In this document: one piece after another, positions 32,526 to 43,620 of the stretch | How the letters are laid out: every line of letters begins with the position of its first letter | Numbering within the stretch: position 1 is the stretch's first letter | Source of the DNA: an uncultured Bacteroidales bacterium | GTDB lineage: Bacteria; Bacteroidota; Bacteroidia; Bacteroidales; Muribaculaceae | Length of the DNA: 64,000 nucleotides | Assembly (NCBI GenBank): GCA_902777835.1 | Contig: CACYVC010000023.1 | Coordinates: 20,859 to 84,858 of the forward strand | Reading direction: 5' to 3' | The notes under the pieces: generated by a model | Seen by the model: the letters and a program-made list of their open reading frames with translations, nothing else | Told to the model about the DNA's origin: nothing | The model's database searches: none | Made by a program: the position numbers and the translations under genes

Positions 32526-33362
32526 TCAATATTTATAGAAACCTTCACCAGTCTTGCGACCGAGCAAGCCAGCGCGAACCATCTTTCTCAGCAATGGGTG
32601 AGGACGATATTTGGGATCGCCAAACTCGTTGTAAAGAACCTCCATGATAGCGAGGTTTACATCGTTACCGATGAGGTCGGCAAGAGCCAAGGGACCCATT
32701 GGATGGTTAGCGCCAAGCATCATGCACTTATCGATGTCCTCAGCACTGGCAATGCCATCGGCTAGGATACCTACTGCCTCGTTGATCATTGGGATGAGGA
32801 TGCGGTTAACCACAAAGCCGGGAGCCTCGTTCACTGGCACTGGAGTTTTGCCAATCTCTGTAGCGAGGTCGATGATGCACTTTGCAGTCTCATCGCTGGT
32901 AAGCTGACCACGGATAACCTCAACGAGCGCCATGCGGTCGGCAGGGTTGAAGAAGTGGCAGCCAATGAACTGTGCGGGACGGCTGGTGCATGCTGCAATC
33001 TCAGTGATCGACAGCGACGATGAGTTGGTAGCGAAAATTGTTTCGGGCTTGCAGATCTTGTCAAGCTCCATAAACACGTCTTTCTTCAACTGCATGTTCT
33101 CAACGGCAGCCTCAATTACGAGGTCGGCGTCGGCAAATGTAGCATAATCAGTAGTTGTAGTGATGTTTGCAAGGATTGCATCTACCTTGTCTTGAGTCAT
33201 TTTACCTTTCTCCACGAGTTTGTTGTAACCCTTAGAGATTGAAGCTATAGCCTTCTCAAGGCTAGCATCGGTGCGGCTCTTCATGACAACAGGCATCTTA
33301 GCGGCAAACGCCTTGACGATACCTTTAGCCATTGTTCCGGTTCCAATTACACAAATTTTCAT
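32526..33362 (-). CDS. hbd: 3-hydroxybutyryl-CoA dehydrogenase
   Basis: Hbd interconverts acetoacetyl-CoA and 3-hydroxybutyryl-CoA with NAD(P)H. The 278-residue protein begins with a Rossmann motif ([12 protein letters not shown]) and has [14 protein letters not shown], the catalytic-domain signature [30 protein letters not shown] and [13 protein letters not shown]. In the operon it feeds crotonyl-CoA formation, 29 bp downstream of crt. Confidence 0.96.
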   Translation of the reverse strand: MKICVIGTGTMAKGIVKAFAAKMPVVMKSRTDASLEKAIASISKGYNKLVEKGKMTQDKVDAILANITTTTDYATFADADLVIEAAVENMQLKKDVFMELDKICKPETIFATNSSSLSITEIAACTSRPAQFIGCHFFNPADRMALVEVIRGQLTSDETAKCIIDLATEIGKTPVPVNEAPGFVVNRILIPMINEAVGILADGIASAEDIDKCMMLGANHPMGPLALADLIGNDVNLAIMEVLYNEFGDPKYRPHPLLRKMVRAGLLGRKTGEGFYKY

Positions 33363-33391
33363 AGTGTTTTGTTATTTAATGATTATTGAAC

Positions 33392-34171
33392 TTATTTTCC
33401 TGTAAATTTGGCTGGACGTTTATTCAAGAACGCGTCCATGCCCTCTTTTTGGTCGGCAGTGGCGAAGCACTTGCCAAAGAGTTTGCTCTCAAGCTCGAGA
33501 GCTTCGGGAGCATTGAGATCGTAATTCTCGTTGATGCTCAACTTGGCGAGGCAGATAGCCACAGGAGCGCAGGCAAGCATCTTCTTTGCCATCTCAACGG
33601 CTGCGGGCATCAGTTCCTCAGGCTCATGGATTGAGTTAACCAAGCCTATGCGCAGCGCCTCATCAGCACGTATCACCTTGCCTGTATATATCATCTCCTT
33701 GGCATAGCCCTGGCCAATAAGCTTGGGAAGACGATAGGTGCCCGAGAAACCTGGGATAATACCCAAGCCAACTTCGGGTTGACCAAACTTCGCCTTTACC
33801 GAAGCGATGCGAATGTCGCATGCCATAGCGAGCTCGCAGCCACCACCCAGTGCAAAGCCATTGACAGCGGCAATCACGGGAATTGGCAACACCTCAATCT
33901 TGCGGAACACTGCAGCTCCAAGTTTGCCAAACTCGTATCCCTCTTGTTCATCGAGATGCGCCATCTCGCTGATATCGGCACCAGCAACAAACGATTTCTC
34001 GCCATCGCCAGTGATAATAAGCACGCGAGTGGCAGGGTCAATACTGTCAACAAAGCAGTCAAGCTCTTTCAAGATGTTAGAGTTGAGTGCGTTAAGCGAC
34101 TTAGGTGCCGAGATTTTAAGGATGGTGATACCACCATCAATATTCTCAATCTTCAGGAAATTGTAATCCAT
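33392..34171 (-). CDS. crt: 3-hydroxybutyryl-CoA dehydratase (crotonase)
   Basis: Crt dehydrates 3-hydroxybutyryl-CoA to crotonyl-CoA. The 259-residue length is typical of the enoyl-CoA hydratase family. The oxyanion-hole stretches FVAGADISEM and NGFALGGGCELAMACD are present, as is the GQPEVGLGIIPGFSG block that carries the second catalytic Glu. In the lysine route crotonyl-CoA is also made directly by Kal, so Crt here handles the acetoacetyl-CoA branch. Confidence 0.95.
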   Translation of the reverse strand: MDYNFLKIENIDGGITILKISAPKSLNALNSNILKELDCFVDSIDPATRVLIITGDGEKSFVAGADISEMAHLDEQEGYEFGKLGAAVFRKIEVLPIPVIAAVNGFALGGGCELAMACDIRIASVKAKFGQPEVGLGIIPGFSGTYRLPKLIGQGYAKEMIYTGKVIRADEALRIGLVNSIHEPEELMPAAVEMAKKMLACAPVAICLAKLSINENYDLNAPEALELESKLFGKCFATADQKEGMDAFLNKRPAKFTGK

Positions 34172-34177
34172 AATAAT

Positions 34178-34279
34178 GTTAGGTGTTAAGTGTCAATTGC
34201 TAAGAGTTAAGTATTTACGAATCTCAATTTTTCGAAGAAAAATAAACTTAAAACTTAGCACTTACAACTTAAAACTGAA
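34178..34279. repeat. Short-period spacer repeat (TTAAGTGTC / CTTAAAAC units)
   Basis: Variants of GTTAAGTGT, AGAGTTAAGT, AACTTAAAAC and AACTTAAAAC-T fill the gap between atoA and crt. No gene was seen. Confidence 0.55.
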
Positions 34280-34939
34280 TTAAACATCCATTGGTTTGAG
34301 ATTTGGGTCGATAATGAGAGTGGCACCAGTAGCCTCTTGCACTTGCTCTACGGTGAACTCAGGATGCAGCTCACGCAGCACGATGCCCTCGGGAGTGATG
34401 TCCATAACACCCATCTCGGTGATAATCATGTTGACCTGACCAGCAGCGGTAAGTGGCAGAGTGCACTCTTTCAAGATCTTGTGGTTGCCCTTCTGAGTAT
34501 GCTCCATAGTGAGGATTACACGCTTGGCACCTACAACGAGGTCCATAGCGCCACCCATACCGGGAGCCATCTTGCCGGGGATAATCCAGTTAGCAAGGTT
34601 ACCCTTCTCGTCAACCTGCAGCGCACCGAGGAACGACACGTTCACGTGTCCACCACGGATGATGGCAAACGAAGTTGCTGAGTCAAAAGTGCAAGCACCG
34701 GGTTCCAATGTGATGAAACCTCCACCTGCGTTAATCAAGTTCTTGTCTTCCTCGCCTTCGGCAGGTGTTGGGCCCATGCCCATAGCGCCGTTCTCAGTCT
34801 GCAGAGTAACCTCTACACCCTCAGGCAAGTAGTTAGGAATTAATGTTGGGATACCAATACCCAAATTCACTACGTCACCGTCGTGCAACTCTTTAGCTGC
34901 ACGCTTAGCGATGACCTCTCTCATTTGATACTTATCCAT
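34280..34939 (-). CDS. atoA: Acetate/butyrate-acetoacetate CoA-transferase, beta subunit
   Basis: AtoA is the catalytic subunit of a CoA-transferase; here it probably moves CoA from butyryl-CoA to acetoacetate, releasing butyrate. The 219-residue protein has the family stretch VNLGIGIPTLIPNYLP and QTENGAMGMGP, in which Glu is the nucleophile that forms the CoA thioester. The C-terminal ELHPEFTVEQVQEATGA is typical. Its partner AtoD is not adjacent but is the first gene of the operon, more than 8 kb upstream. Confidence 0.93.
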   Translation of the reverse strand: MDKYQMREVIAKRAAKELHDGDVVNLGIGIPTLIPNYLPEGVEVTLQTENGAMGMGPTPAEGEEDKNLINAGGGFITLEPGACTFDSATSFAIIRGGHVNVSFLGALQVDEKGNLANWIIPGKMAPGMGGAMDLVVGAKRVILTMEHTQKGNHKILKECTLPLTAAGQVNMIITEMGVMDITPEGIVLRELHPEFTVEQVQEATGATLIIDPNLKPMDV

Positions 34940-35081
34940 AGTTAATTACGGTTTATGATATTAATATTATTTTGTTTAAATATTCTCTTAGCGAACAAGC
35001 TGACAAGAAGAAGAGCAAAAAGTCAATTGTCATTGCTTCTGATTTCTGAAATCAGACTTCTCAACTCTCCCCTCTCAACCA

Positions 35082-35870
35082 TTATTTCATCCCGCGTTTC
35101 ACCATTTCTTGAACGATGAACGATGCCACATCGTCGGCATAGGTGTTCATGCCAAAGCCTGCGTCAAAGCCAAGTTCCTTGGCAAGCTCGTGGGTAACAC
35201 GTGCGCCGCCGCAGCAGCAAATCATCTTGTCACGCAAGCCTTCGGCCTCCATCAGCTCGATGAAATTAGTCATGTTCTGGATGTGCACGTCTTTCTGTGT
35301 CACGGTCTGCGACACGAGCAATGCATCGGCATGAAGCTCGATGCCACGGGCAATGAATTCCTCGTTAGGCACTTGCGAGCCCAAGTTATAGGCTTCGATC
35401 ATCTCGTAACGCTCCAGTCCGTAGTGTCCGGCATAACCTTTCATGTTCATGATTGCGTCGATGCCCACAGTGTGAGCATCAGTGCCAGTCGAGGCTCCCA
35501 CTACCACAATCTTGCGACCGATGTTCTCCTTGATGTACTCATCGGTCTCATACATGTCCATTGTGTTTGACTCAACTTTAGGGACATAGATATTGGTGTA
35601 ATCCACCGTGTGGGTGCAACTACCATAGCAGTTGAAGAAGGTGAAGCCAGGTGTAAGCTCCTGATAGAACACCACGCTGGGGTTCTCAAGACCCATTTTA
35701 CGTAGCATCTGCTTGGCGGCCTCTACAGCCTCGGCACCACATGGCACTGGTAGGGTGAAACTAAGCTGCACCTTGCCATCGTTCATGGTGTCGCCATAGG
35801 GTTTAATCTTCGATAAGTCTAAGGTTTTGTCAAAATCCTTAGCTTCCATTGAATATAGTCCTTCGCTCAT
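35082..35870 (-). CDS. kamE: Lysine 5,6-aminomutase, beta subunit (B12-binding)
   Basis: KamE carries the adenosylcobalamin- and PLP-binding domain of lysine 5,6-aminomutase. The 262-residue protein has the base-off B12 motif DAHTVG (DxHxxG) in VVGASTGTDAHTVGID and the AYNLGSQV helix. With KamD it converts beta-lysine to 3,5-diaminohexanoate. The gene follows kamD by 21 bp. After it there is a gap of 142 bp to atoA, the widest in the operon, in which no terminator was found. Confidence 0.96.
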   Translation of the reverse strand: MSEGLYSMEAKDFDKTLDLSKIKPYGDTMNDGKVQLSFTLPVPCGAEAVEAAKQMLRKMGLENPSVVFYQELTPGFTFFNCYGSCTHTVDYTNIYVPKVESNTMDMYETDEYIKENIGRKIVVVGASTGTDAHTVGIDAIMNMKGYAGHYGLERYEMIEAYNLGSQVPNEEFIARGIELHADALLVSQTVTQKDVHIQNMTNFIELMEAEGLRDKMICCCGGARVTHELAKELGFDAGFGMNTYADDVASFIVQEMVKRGMK

Positions 35871-35891
35871 ATCTATTTCTGACTTCTTAAT

Positions 35892-37448
35892 TTAACGTTT
35901 GCCTTTCATTAACTCAATAAACGGATTCAGGTAGTTGGCGCCCTTCATGGTCACGCCCGACAAACCTTTACCTCCGTTCTTTGGACGCTTAACGTCGCCA
36001 AAGATACCTTTCTCAAGTGCTGTGAAGAGTCCTTCTTTAGTAATGTCCTCAAGCAACTTGATAGTGTTGCCGAGCACTTCTTTCACACGGTTGCGGCAGA
36101 TGCCATCCTCTTTAAACTCCATCTCGTCGCCAATGCTCTTCATATTATTGAAGATGTACTTAGCGTTCTCTATCGAGAGGTAGCGGTCACTCATGAATGG
36201 TGTGTGGATGGCCTCGGTGGGCATACCAAGCAACTGAATTCCCTGATGAGTCCAGATGCCAATCATGTTGAACAAAGCATCCTGGATGTGACCACGGAAT
36301 ATGTTACCAGTCATGAACTTTGTGGGTGGCATATATTTGAGCGTTGCCTTAGGGAAGATTTCGCGGGTCATCTGTGCCTGAGCAAGCTCCAGCAGGAATC
36401 CGTTCTCAAGCATGGGGTCCATCTCAAAGGCGTGACCCAGGCCCATCTGCTCCTCGGGCAGACCAGCCATCAATGCCAACTGCTCGTTGATGAGGTCGCT
36501 GGCAAGCACGGTGTGGGCTGCCTCAACTGCATCGGCAGTAGTGAGATAGTTGTCCTCGCCAGTATTGATGATAACGCCTGCAAAGCCGTTGATAATACGG
36601 CTCATATACTGGTCAATGAGCGTGCGCTGCATGTTGATGTCGCGGAACAAGATACCATAAAGCGCATCGTTGAGCATCACATCCAGACCCTCGAAGGCGC
36701 CCATGATGGCAATCTCGGGCATACATAAACCAGAACAGTAGTTACACAGGCGAATGTAGCGGCCTTGCTCCTCTCCTACTTCGTCGAGCGCCTTGCGCAT
36801 GATGCGGAAATTCTCCTGGGTAGCGAAGGTGCCGCCAAAACCCTCGGTGGTAGCGCCGTATGGCACATAGTCGAGAAGACTCTGACCTGTGGTGCGAATC
36901 ACAGCAATCACGTCGGCACCCTGACGGGCACCAGCCTGTGCTTGCACCACATCCTCATAGATGTTACCAGTGGCAACGATGATGTAGAGATAGGGCTTGG
37001 GGCCCTCGCCTATTGTCTCGAGGTAATGCTCGCGGCGAGAACGGCGGGCACGAATGCGTGACATGCTCTCGTCTATTACTGGCTGAAGCACGTCGGCAAT
37101 GGCTTTGGGATCGGTAGTTACCACTTTGGTGATATCCAACTCGTCTTTAGCCACTTTCTCGGCAATCTGCTGCGGATTCAAGCCAGTCTGTATCATTGCG
37201 TTGGCAATAAAGAACAAAGCACCCTCGTTGAGCACGCCTTTGTCCTTTAGAGCCTCAACTACCACATTTGGCAGTGGCACATCGTTGTCGTCAACACCAT
37301 CAATGCCCATCAAGCGGCATAGGGTGCGTTCCACAGCGACAGTGGTGTACTGCTCTACAAAGGTCTGCACATCTTGTGCAATGCCTTTGGCCAAACCTCT
37401 GGCATATTCCACCTTTTCGAAATCTAATCCTAATTTACTTTTCTGCAT
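35892..37448 (-). CDS. kamD: Lysine 5,6-aminomutase, alpha subunit
   Basis: KamD is the large subunit that binds substrate in a TIM barrel and completes the B12/PLP site with KamE. The 518 residues match the usual length. Features consistent with the family are the N-terminal KLGLDFEKVEYARGLAK, the RRSRREHYLETIGEGPKPY block and the C-terminal GGKGLSGVTMKGANYLNPF. It uses the KamA product (beta-lysine), so a lysine racemase is not required. Confidence 0.96.
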   Translation of the reverse strand: MQKSKLGLDFEKVEYARGLAKGIAQDVQTFVEQYTTVAVERTLCRLMGIDGVDDNDVPLPNVVVEALKDKGVLNEGALFFIANAMIQTGLNPQQIAEKVAKDELDITKVVTTDPKAIADVLQPVIDESMSRIRARRSRREHYLETIGEGPKPYLYIIVATGNIYEDVVQAQAGARQGADVIAVIRTTGQSLLDYVPYGATTEGFGGTFATQENFRIMRKALDEVGEEQGRYIRLCNYCSGLCMPEIAIMGAFEGLDVMLNDALYGILFRDINMQRTLIDQYMSRIINGFAGVIINTGEDNYLTTADAVEAAHTVLASDLINEQLALMAGLPEEQMGLGHAFEMDPMLENGFLLELAQAQMTREIFPKATLKYMPPTKFMTGNIFRGHIQDALFNMIGIWTHQGIQLLGMPTEAIHTPFMSDRYLSIENAKYIFNNMKSIGDEMEFKEDGICRNRVKEVLGNTIKLLEDITKEGLFTALEKGIFGDVKRPKNGGKGLSGVTMKGANYLNPFIELMKGKR

Positions 37449-37469
37449 ATTACATTATTTATATAGTAG

Positions 37470-38813
37470 TTATTCTGATTTTTCCAATTCTTGTCTTGCC
37501 AAGTCAATCCACTCGGGGTCGATGCCGAGGCTCTGAGCGATGTTGAGTGCCTCATGAGGCACCTCGCCATCTTCTACCTCAACAAGTGAGTAGTTCATCA
37601 AGCCATTGTCAAAGCCTTTAACTCGCAGGCAATGAGCAGTGCCTGGTTCTATATCGTAGTGCGTTGTCATGACGAGACTCATCTGCTTGGTGGCAAGCAC
37701 CTTAAGCAATGCCTGCACAAGTGCCGTGCCCTCGGTGGGGTTGGTAGTGCGGGCTGGCTCGTCGATCAACGCCAATAGTTTTCTATTTTCGCGTGATGCC
37801 TTGATAACGGCATCGATGTTCTTCATCTCGGCGGCAAATGATGACAGTCCTTTCTCTATCGACTGCTCGTCGCCAATGCAGAACATTATATCATCTTTTA
37901 TCGCAATGCAAGCTTCGCTTGCGGGAATACCAAAGCCAAACTGGAACAGGTACTGGCATAACGTGAGGGTCTTAAGAACCACAGTCTTGCCACCCATATT
38001 GGCTCCAGTGATAAGTGTTGGTCGATAAGCAAAGCCAATGTTCACTGGCTGGAACTGCTTGCCGGCACGACCTAGAGCATCTTTCACTTGTGGATGGAAC
38101 ATTGCAGAGTAACAGCTTGAGCCATCGATGGAGATTGCAGGGAAACATAGTCCCTGCTCTACTACCTGACGCGCTTTGGCTACGCCAATATCAACTTTTG
38201 CAAGTGCCACAAGAGCACGCTCTATGTCATCAACATGAGAATGTAGCTGGCGTGTGAGGTCTTGTCTCACGCCCTCCTCAATATCGGCAGCCTCTACAAG
38301 CAAATCTTCTTGCTTCTCGGGATTCTTGCGCATCTGCACTCGCAAGTCCTTGAGTTGCTCGCAGTAGCTGTCATAAATATAAAATGTGGCAATCTTCATC
38401 CCATCGGGGTCGAGGATGGTAATCACCTCATTGAGCGATGGAATATCGACTACCTCATCAAGATTGTGCTCTTTGAGCAACTTCACCACCTCGGTAGAGA
38501 GGATGGCAAGATGCTTCACTTCAAAGAGCTCTATGTCGTCGAGTGTTGACGACTGACGTAAGTTCTTAATTGTAGTGCGTATATCCTTCACTCCCTGTAG
38601 TCTAAAAAGTAACGTGTTGAGGAATGAAGGCTCGATAGAACGCACAAAATCAACAAAATGTTGCAACACGCCATAGCAAGCAGCTATTTCTTCCGCGTTG
38701 GTCATCATCTCGGTGTCAAGCAGCCAGCGGCGAGCAAAACCCGACTGTAGGTCAAGCCCATCGAGCATGAACCTCAATCCGCAAGGTGATTCTATGACGT
38801 TCTTAAGTTGCAT
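37470..38813 (-). CDS. kamC: MutS-like ATPase of lysine-fermentation clusters
   Basis: The 447-residue protein has the clamp and ATPase parts of MutS but no mismatch-recognition domain. Walker A is TGANMGGKT (about residues 268-276) and the B/D-loop region reads LALIDEPARTTNPTEGTALV. It overlaps the kamB stop by 1 nt, and lies before kamD, so it belongs to the mutase module. In other lysine fermenters the same pair sits in this place, and is thought to maintain or reactivate the B12 mutase; that role is inferred from context. Confidence 0.88.
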   Translation of the reverse strand: MQLKNVIESPCGLRFMLDGLDLQSGFARRWLLDTEMMTNAEEIAACYGVLQHFVDFVRSIEPSFLNTLLFRLQGVKDIRTTIKNLRQSSTLDDIELFEVKHLAILSTEVVKLLKEHNLDEVVDIPSLNEVITILDPDGMKIATFYIYDSYCEQLKDLRVQMRKNPEKQEDLLVEAADIEEGVRQDLTRQLHSHVDDIERALVALAKVDIGVAKARQVVEQGLCFPAISIDGSSCYSAMFHPQVKDALGRAGKQFQPVNIGFAYRPTLITGANMGGKTVVLKTLTLCQYLFQFGFGIPASEACIAIKDDIMFCIGDEQSIEKGLSSFAAEMKNIDAVIKASRENRKLLALIDEPARTTNPTEGTALVQALLKVLATKQMSLVMTTHYDIEPGTAHCLRVKGFDNGLMNYSLVEVEDGEVPHEALNIAQSLGIDPEWIDLARQELEKSE

Positions 38814-39832
38814 TAGTTTTTTAATAAATCATATACAGGCAGGTTTATAGCCTGTGAGAGTTTGTCGCAAAGCACGTCTGAGTCAAGCACATATCCACTG
38901 GGAGATGTTGGGTTTACAGTAACGGCTATGAGTTTGCTCTTTTGCAGTACTCTTATTGTGCCGCCCATTTTCTCAAACAATCTCAACTGCTGTGGAGTGA
39001 CAAAAATCTTTGTAAAGTCGCGCACCACAAGTTCCACATGCTTAAGGTTCTTGTTTTTACGCACCTTTTCAAGAAAGGCATCGACTAATGCGCCTGCTAC
39101 ATAAAGGGTGGAACAGTTCTCCATTCCCTGAAACTCCACCTGCTGTGATAGCGAGGTCACCATCGGCATCTCGTGCAGCTGCCCATCAGTGTCAATCCAC
39201 CACATGCCGCTCTCTAAGGGGGTGAGAAGCGCAATATTGCTGTCACTGGTCAAATCTAAATTAATGAGATCGACCACAAATGCAGTGCGTTGTATAAGCT
39301 GACTCATGTTAATTGAGTAAGCTGCTCCAGTAGCAAGTATCATCGACTGGCTAACAGCAGGAGAGGCTAAGCTCAACCTCGATAAAGCGCCATCAACAAT
39401 CGCAAGGTCTATCTTGTGGCGTCGCATGTCATGCATCCAACGCTGCAATCCCAAGGTTGACGAAGGACCAGAGAGCAAAATTTTACCCTGAGTCAATGCG
39501 CGTGCAGTAACCACACGTCCCAAACTAGTGCTCTCGTCGCTCACGTCAATGAGTTCTGAGACTAACCGACGCTGGCGGTAGTGCGCCTCGCTGGTGCCGA
39601 AGTACATGCCCTCGCGCAACACTATTTCGGGTTTCTGCGTGCGAGTCACCTGGTCGGTGGTCTCTCCATCAATGCCAATCGAAGTCACTGCCACTCGCTT
39701 TTGCTCCAACGGAAGTCGAGCGAGAACATACTTCAAACACTCGGTCTTACCTGTGTTCTTTTGCAGTCCCACAATCGAGAGGCTGTTGTAATTCAATATG
39801 TCATCGATGAAGGTCAACGCCAGCGCAATCAT
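38813..39832 (-). CDS. kamB: P-loop protein of lysine-fermentation clusters
   Basis: The 339-residue protein has a P-loop GLQKNTGKTE near residues 22-31 and otherwise only weak resemblance to known GTPases or ATPases. The segment KILLSGPSSTLGLQRWMHDM and IDLAIVDGALSR probably lie at the nucleotide site (the latter as Walker B). Position and coupling with kamC suggest a joint role in mutase maintenance. Its ATG follows the kamA stop by 61 bp. Confidence 0.85.
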   Translation of the reverse strand: MIALALTFIDDILNYNSLSIVGLQKNTGKTECLKYVLARLPLEQKRVAVTSIGIDGETTDQVTRTQKPEIVLREGMYFGTSEAHYRQRRLVSELIDVSDESTSLGRVVTARALTQGKILLSGPSSTLGLQRWMHDMRRHKIDLAIVDGALSRLSLASPAVSQSMILATGAAYSINMSQLIQRTAFVVDLINLDLTSDSNIALLTPLESGMWWIDTDGQLHEMPMVTSLSQQVEFQGMENCSTLYVAGALVDAFLEKVRKNKNLKHVELVVRDFTKIFVTPQQLRLFEKMGGTIRVLQKSKLIAVTVNPTSPSGYVLDSDVLCDKLSQAINLPVYDLLKN

Positions 39833-39893
39833 CCGTCGCAGGATGGTGATGGCGGCTATTTGCCATCACCATCGCTGAACGGAATACTAATTA

Positions 39894-41174
<1,281 letters not shown>

Positions 41175-41242
41175 GATAAATTTCATGTATTTTTAAGCTA
41201 TAGAGACGCACATGAGGCACGCCTCTACAGCATAATGACTAA

Positions 41243-42316
41243 TTAAGCATAAAGTTCCTCAAAAATCTTGCGCAGTGCAGGGCACTCACGGAGCTCTTGC
41301 AGAGTGAACTCAGCGTGGCCCTTAGTGTAACCGTTACCAATAATCATATTGGTGTCGGCACCTATACCTTCAGCGCCAAGAGCAGCCTTGGTGAAGCTGG
41401 TAGCCATCGAGAAGAAGTAAACAACACCGTCGTCACGGGTGCAGAGCACAGCTGTCATCTCGCAATCGGGAACGTTTACGCAGTTAATGGTAACGTCGGC
41501 CATCTTGCCATCGGTGAGCTTGTTAACGAGCTCATAAACTTGAACTGGAGTCATACCGGCAACGCTCTCTACAACATCGCAGAAACCCAGGTCTTTAATG
41601 CGCTGAGTTGATTTGGGGCTATTGGCAAGACCAATCACCTTACCGGTAACACCAACACGCTTCTTAGCCTCATAGCAGCACAGCATACCACTCTTGCCAC
41701 CAGCGCCAAGAACTACTACGTTCTGGCCATACTGGCACAACTTAGCGGTCTGAGCAGGAGCACCTGCTACGTCGAGTGCGCTCAAAGCAAGCTTCTCGGG
41801 CATGTCATCGGGAATTTTGGCATAGATACCACTTTCGAAGAGGATAGCCTTACCCTTGATGTCAACCTGGTCAACATCGGCCTTGATGTTAAGAATCTCG
41901 TCGATGCGCAGTGGGGTGAGCGACAACGACACGAGAGTAGCGATGCGGTCGCCCTCTTTCAGGTCGATTTTGCCTTTCAAAGCGTCACCAATCTTCTCTA
42001 CAGTACCAAGGAGCATACCACCAGAACCAGTGCGGCGGTTACGGTGCTTGCCCTGGAGCTCAACGTTAAGGAACATCTCCTTCTTGATCTCCTCCATTAC
42101 CTCGGACTCATCATCAGGATTCTTGGCCTGGCTCTTGGCGTAGTTGTGGATGTCGGTAAACGAAGCAGAGTCGATGTTAAGGGTTTGAACGTCGATCAAG
42201 ATCTCGTTGTCGTAGATCTCGTCCATGTTGTTGTCAAGCTTGTTGGCTGGTTGTGGCAGTACGCCTACTGGTTCAATCACTCGGTGTGTACCGAATCTAT
42301 TTCCATGTTTTTGCAT
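41243..42316 (-). CDS. kdd: L-erythro-3,5-diaminohexanoate dehydrogenase
   Basis: Kdd oxidatively deaminates 3,5-diaminohexanoate to 5-amino-3-oxohexanoate with NAD(P)+. The 357-residue protein has the family start GNRFGTHRVIEPVGVLPQ and a Rossmann segment VVVLGAGGKSGMLCCYEAKKR. It is a distant member of the alcohol dehydrogenase superfamily. In the operon it lies between kce and kamA. Confidence 0.96.
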   Translation of the reverse strand: MQKHGNRFGTHRVIEPVGVLPQPANKLDNNMDEIYDNEILIDVQTLNIDSASFTDIHNYAKSQAKNPDDESEVMEEIKKEMFLNVELQGKHRNRRTGSGGMLLGTVEKIGDALKGKIDLKEGDRIATLVSLSLTPLRIDEILNIKADVDQVDIKGKAILFESGIYAKIPDDMPEKLALSALDVAGAPAQTAKLCQYGQNVVVLGAGGKSGMLCCYEAKKRVGVTGKVIGLANSPKSTQRIKDLGFCDVVESVAGMTPVQVYELVNKLTDGKMADVTINCVNVPDCEMTAVLCTRDDGVVYFFSMATSFTKAALGAEGIGADTNMIIGNGYTKGHAEFTLQELRECPALRKIFEELYA

Positions 42317-42378
42317 TGTTTCTTTAGTTTTTGTTTATTGTTAATATTCTTTTTATTTGCTTGCAATAGTGTTGAGGC

Positions 42379-43212
42379 CTATTTTCTTGGGGGAAGACCA
42401 AGTATTTCGCGGGCCTCGTCGCTGGTTGCGACAGGACGGCCAAGTTCCTTAGCGATGCGAACTACTTTCTCAACGAGTTCGCCGTTAGACTTGGCAAGAA
42501 CGCCTTTCTCAAGGTAGAGGTTATCCTCAAAGCCCACGCGCACGTTTCCACCCATAGCGATGGCAGCGGCTGCCATTGGGAAGGCATGACGTCCAACACC
42601 GGTAACGGTCCAAGTAGAACCAGCAGGGATGCCATTCACGAGCCAGCACAAGTTAGCAACAGTGGCTGGTGTACATCCAGGCACGCCAAGCACAAAGTTG
42701 AACTGCATTGGTGCTCCAGGAGCCTCGCCCTTCTTCGCCATCTTTAGGATGGTGTCGAGGTGGCCCATCTCAAAACACTCATACTCGGGCTTGATGCCAC
42801 GCTCCATCATGCGCTTGCCAAAGGCACGCATTGTGGGCATTGTATTGTCGAAAATCTCATCGCCAAAGTTGCAGGTTCCACAGTCGAGAGTTGCCATCTC
42901 GGGAAGAGGAGTGGTATCGGTCGATTGCAGACGCTCATCGGGGCTCATGCCCACAGCACCACCAGTCGATGGAATCAATATCACATCGGGGCAAACTTTG
43001 AGGATTGCCTCTTCGCACTCCTGGAAACGGGCACGGTCCTGAGTTGGAGTGCCATCATCCCAGCGCACATGCAGGTGAACAATAGCAGCACCAGCGTCAA
43101 CTGCGCTCTTGGCTTCGCGAACTATCTCCTCAACGGTATAAGGCACATTTGGATTCTGCTCCTTAGTAACCTCGGCACCGCAAATTGCGGCTGTAATTAT
43201 CAGTTTATCCAT
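42379..43212 (-). CDS. kce: 3-keto-5-aminohexanoate cleavage enzyme
   Basis: Kce condenses 5-amino-3-oxohexanoate with acetyl-CoA to give acetoacetate and 3-aminobutyryl-CoA. The 277-residue protein is a BKACE-family TIM barrel; the zinc site is visible as HLHVR (His 46 and His 48). The context TLDCGTCNFGDEIFDN and FVLGVPGCTPATV agree with the lysine-specific members. It starts 5 bp after kal, consistent with tight coupling of the next two steps. Confidence 0.96.
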   Translation of the reverse strand: MDKLIITAAICGAEVTKEQNPNVPYTVEEIVREAKSAVDAGAAIVHLHVRWDDGTPTQDRARFQECEEAILKVCPDVILIPSTGGAVGMSPDERLQSTDTTPLPEMATLDCGTCNFGDEIFDNTMPTMRAFGKRMMERGIKPEYECFEMGHLDTILKMAKKGEAPGAPMQFNFVLGVPGCTPATVANLCWLVNGIPAGSTWTVTGVGRHAFPMAAAAIAMGGNVRVGFEDNLYLEKGVLAKSNGELVEKVVRIAKELGRPVATSDEAREILGLPPRK

Positions 43213-43217
43213 AGTCT

Positions 43218-43604
43218 TTATTTTCTTTGGCAGTCCTTAGGTGTTACACAAGTTCCGCTGGCACGGCACACTACGATTGGCTCATCAAGCTCATCAGCAG
43301 CCGAAGCCGAGATGTCGGGGCGAGAAATAGCCACCTTTCGGGCCTCAAACTGCATGTGGCGCGAGGTGTTGCCTTCCTTGTCAATCCAGCCTTCGGCCTC
43401 AATGAAGTCGCCAGCATATACTGGTGCGAGAAAATCGATGCTGTCGTAGGCGCGGAAAAGGCCCTCATCGCCGTCACGCATAATCAAGAGTTCGGTAGCC
43501 ACGTCACCAAAGAGGTGAACCATGTGTGCTCCATCTACCAAGTTGCCTCCATAGTGGGCATCCTTTGCGCTCATGCGCAGTCTAATCTTTGTTCTGTATT
43601 CCAT
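43218..43604 (-). CDS. kal: 3-aminobutyryl-CoA ammonia lyase
   Basis: Kal removes ammonia from 3-aminobutyryl-CoA to give crotonyl-CoA, the link to butyrate formation. The 128-residue protein is a short hot-dog-fold enzyme: [20 protein letters not shown] and [20 protein letters not shown] match the characterised family. It lies between atoD (16 bp) and kce (5 bp). Confidence 0.94.
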   Translation of the reverse strand: MEYRTKIRLRMSAKDAHYGGNLVDGAHMVHLFGDVATELLIMRDGDEGLFRAYDSIDFLAPVYAGDFIEAEGWIDKEGNTSRHMQFEARKVAISRPDISASAADELDEPIVVCRASGTCVTPKDCQRK

Positions 43605-43620
43605 AAGGGTTATTAGTAAA

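Noticed and set aside
37470-38813. Housekeeping mismatch-repair MutS or MutS2
   Set aside because: The mismatch-binding and Smr domains are missing, and the gene overlaps kamB within the lysine operon, so it is a cluster-specific MutS-like protein.
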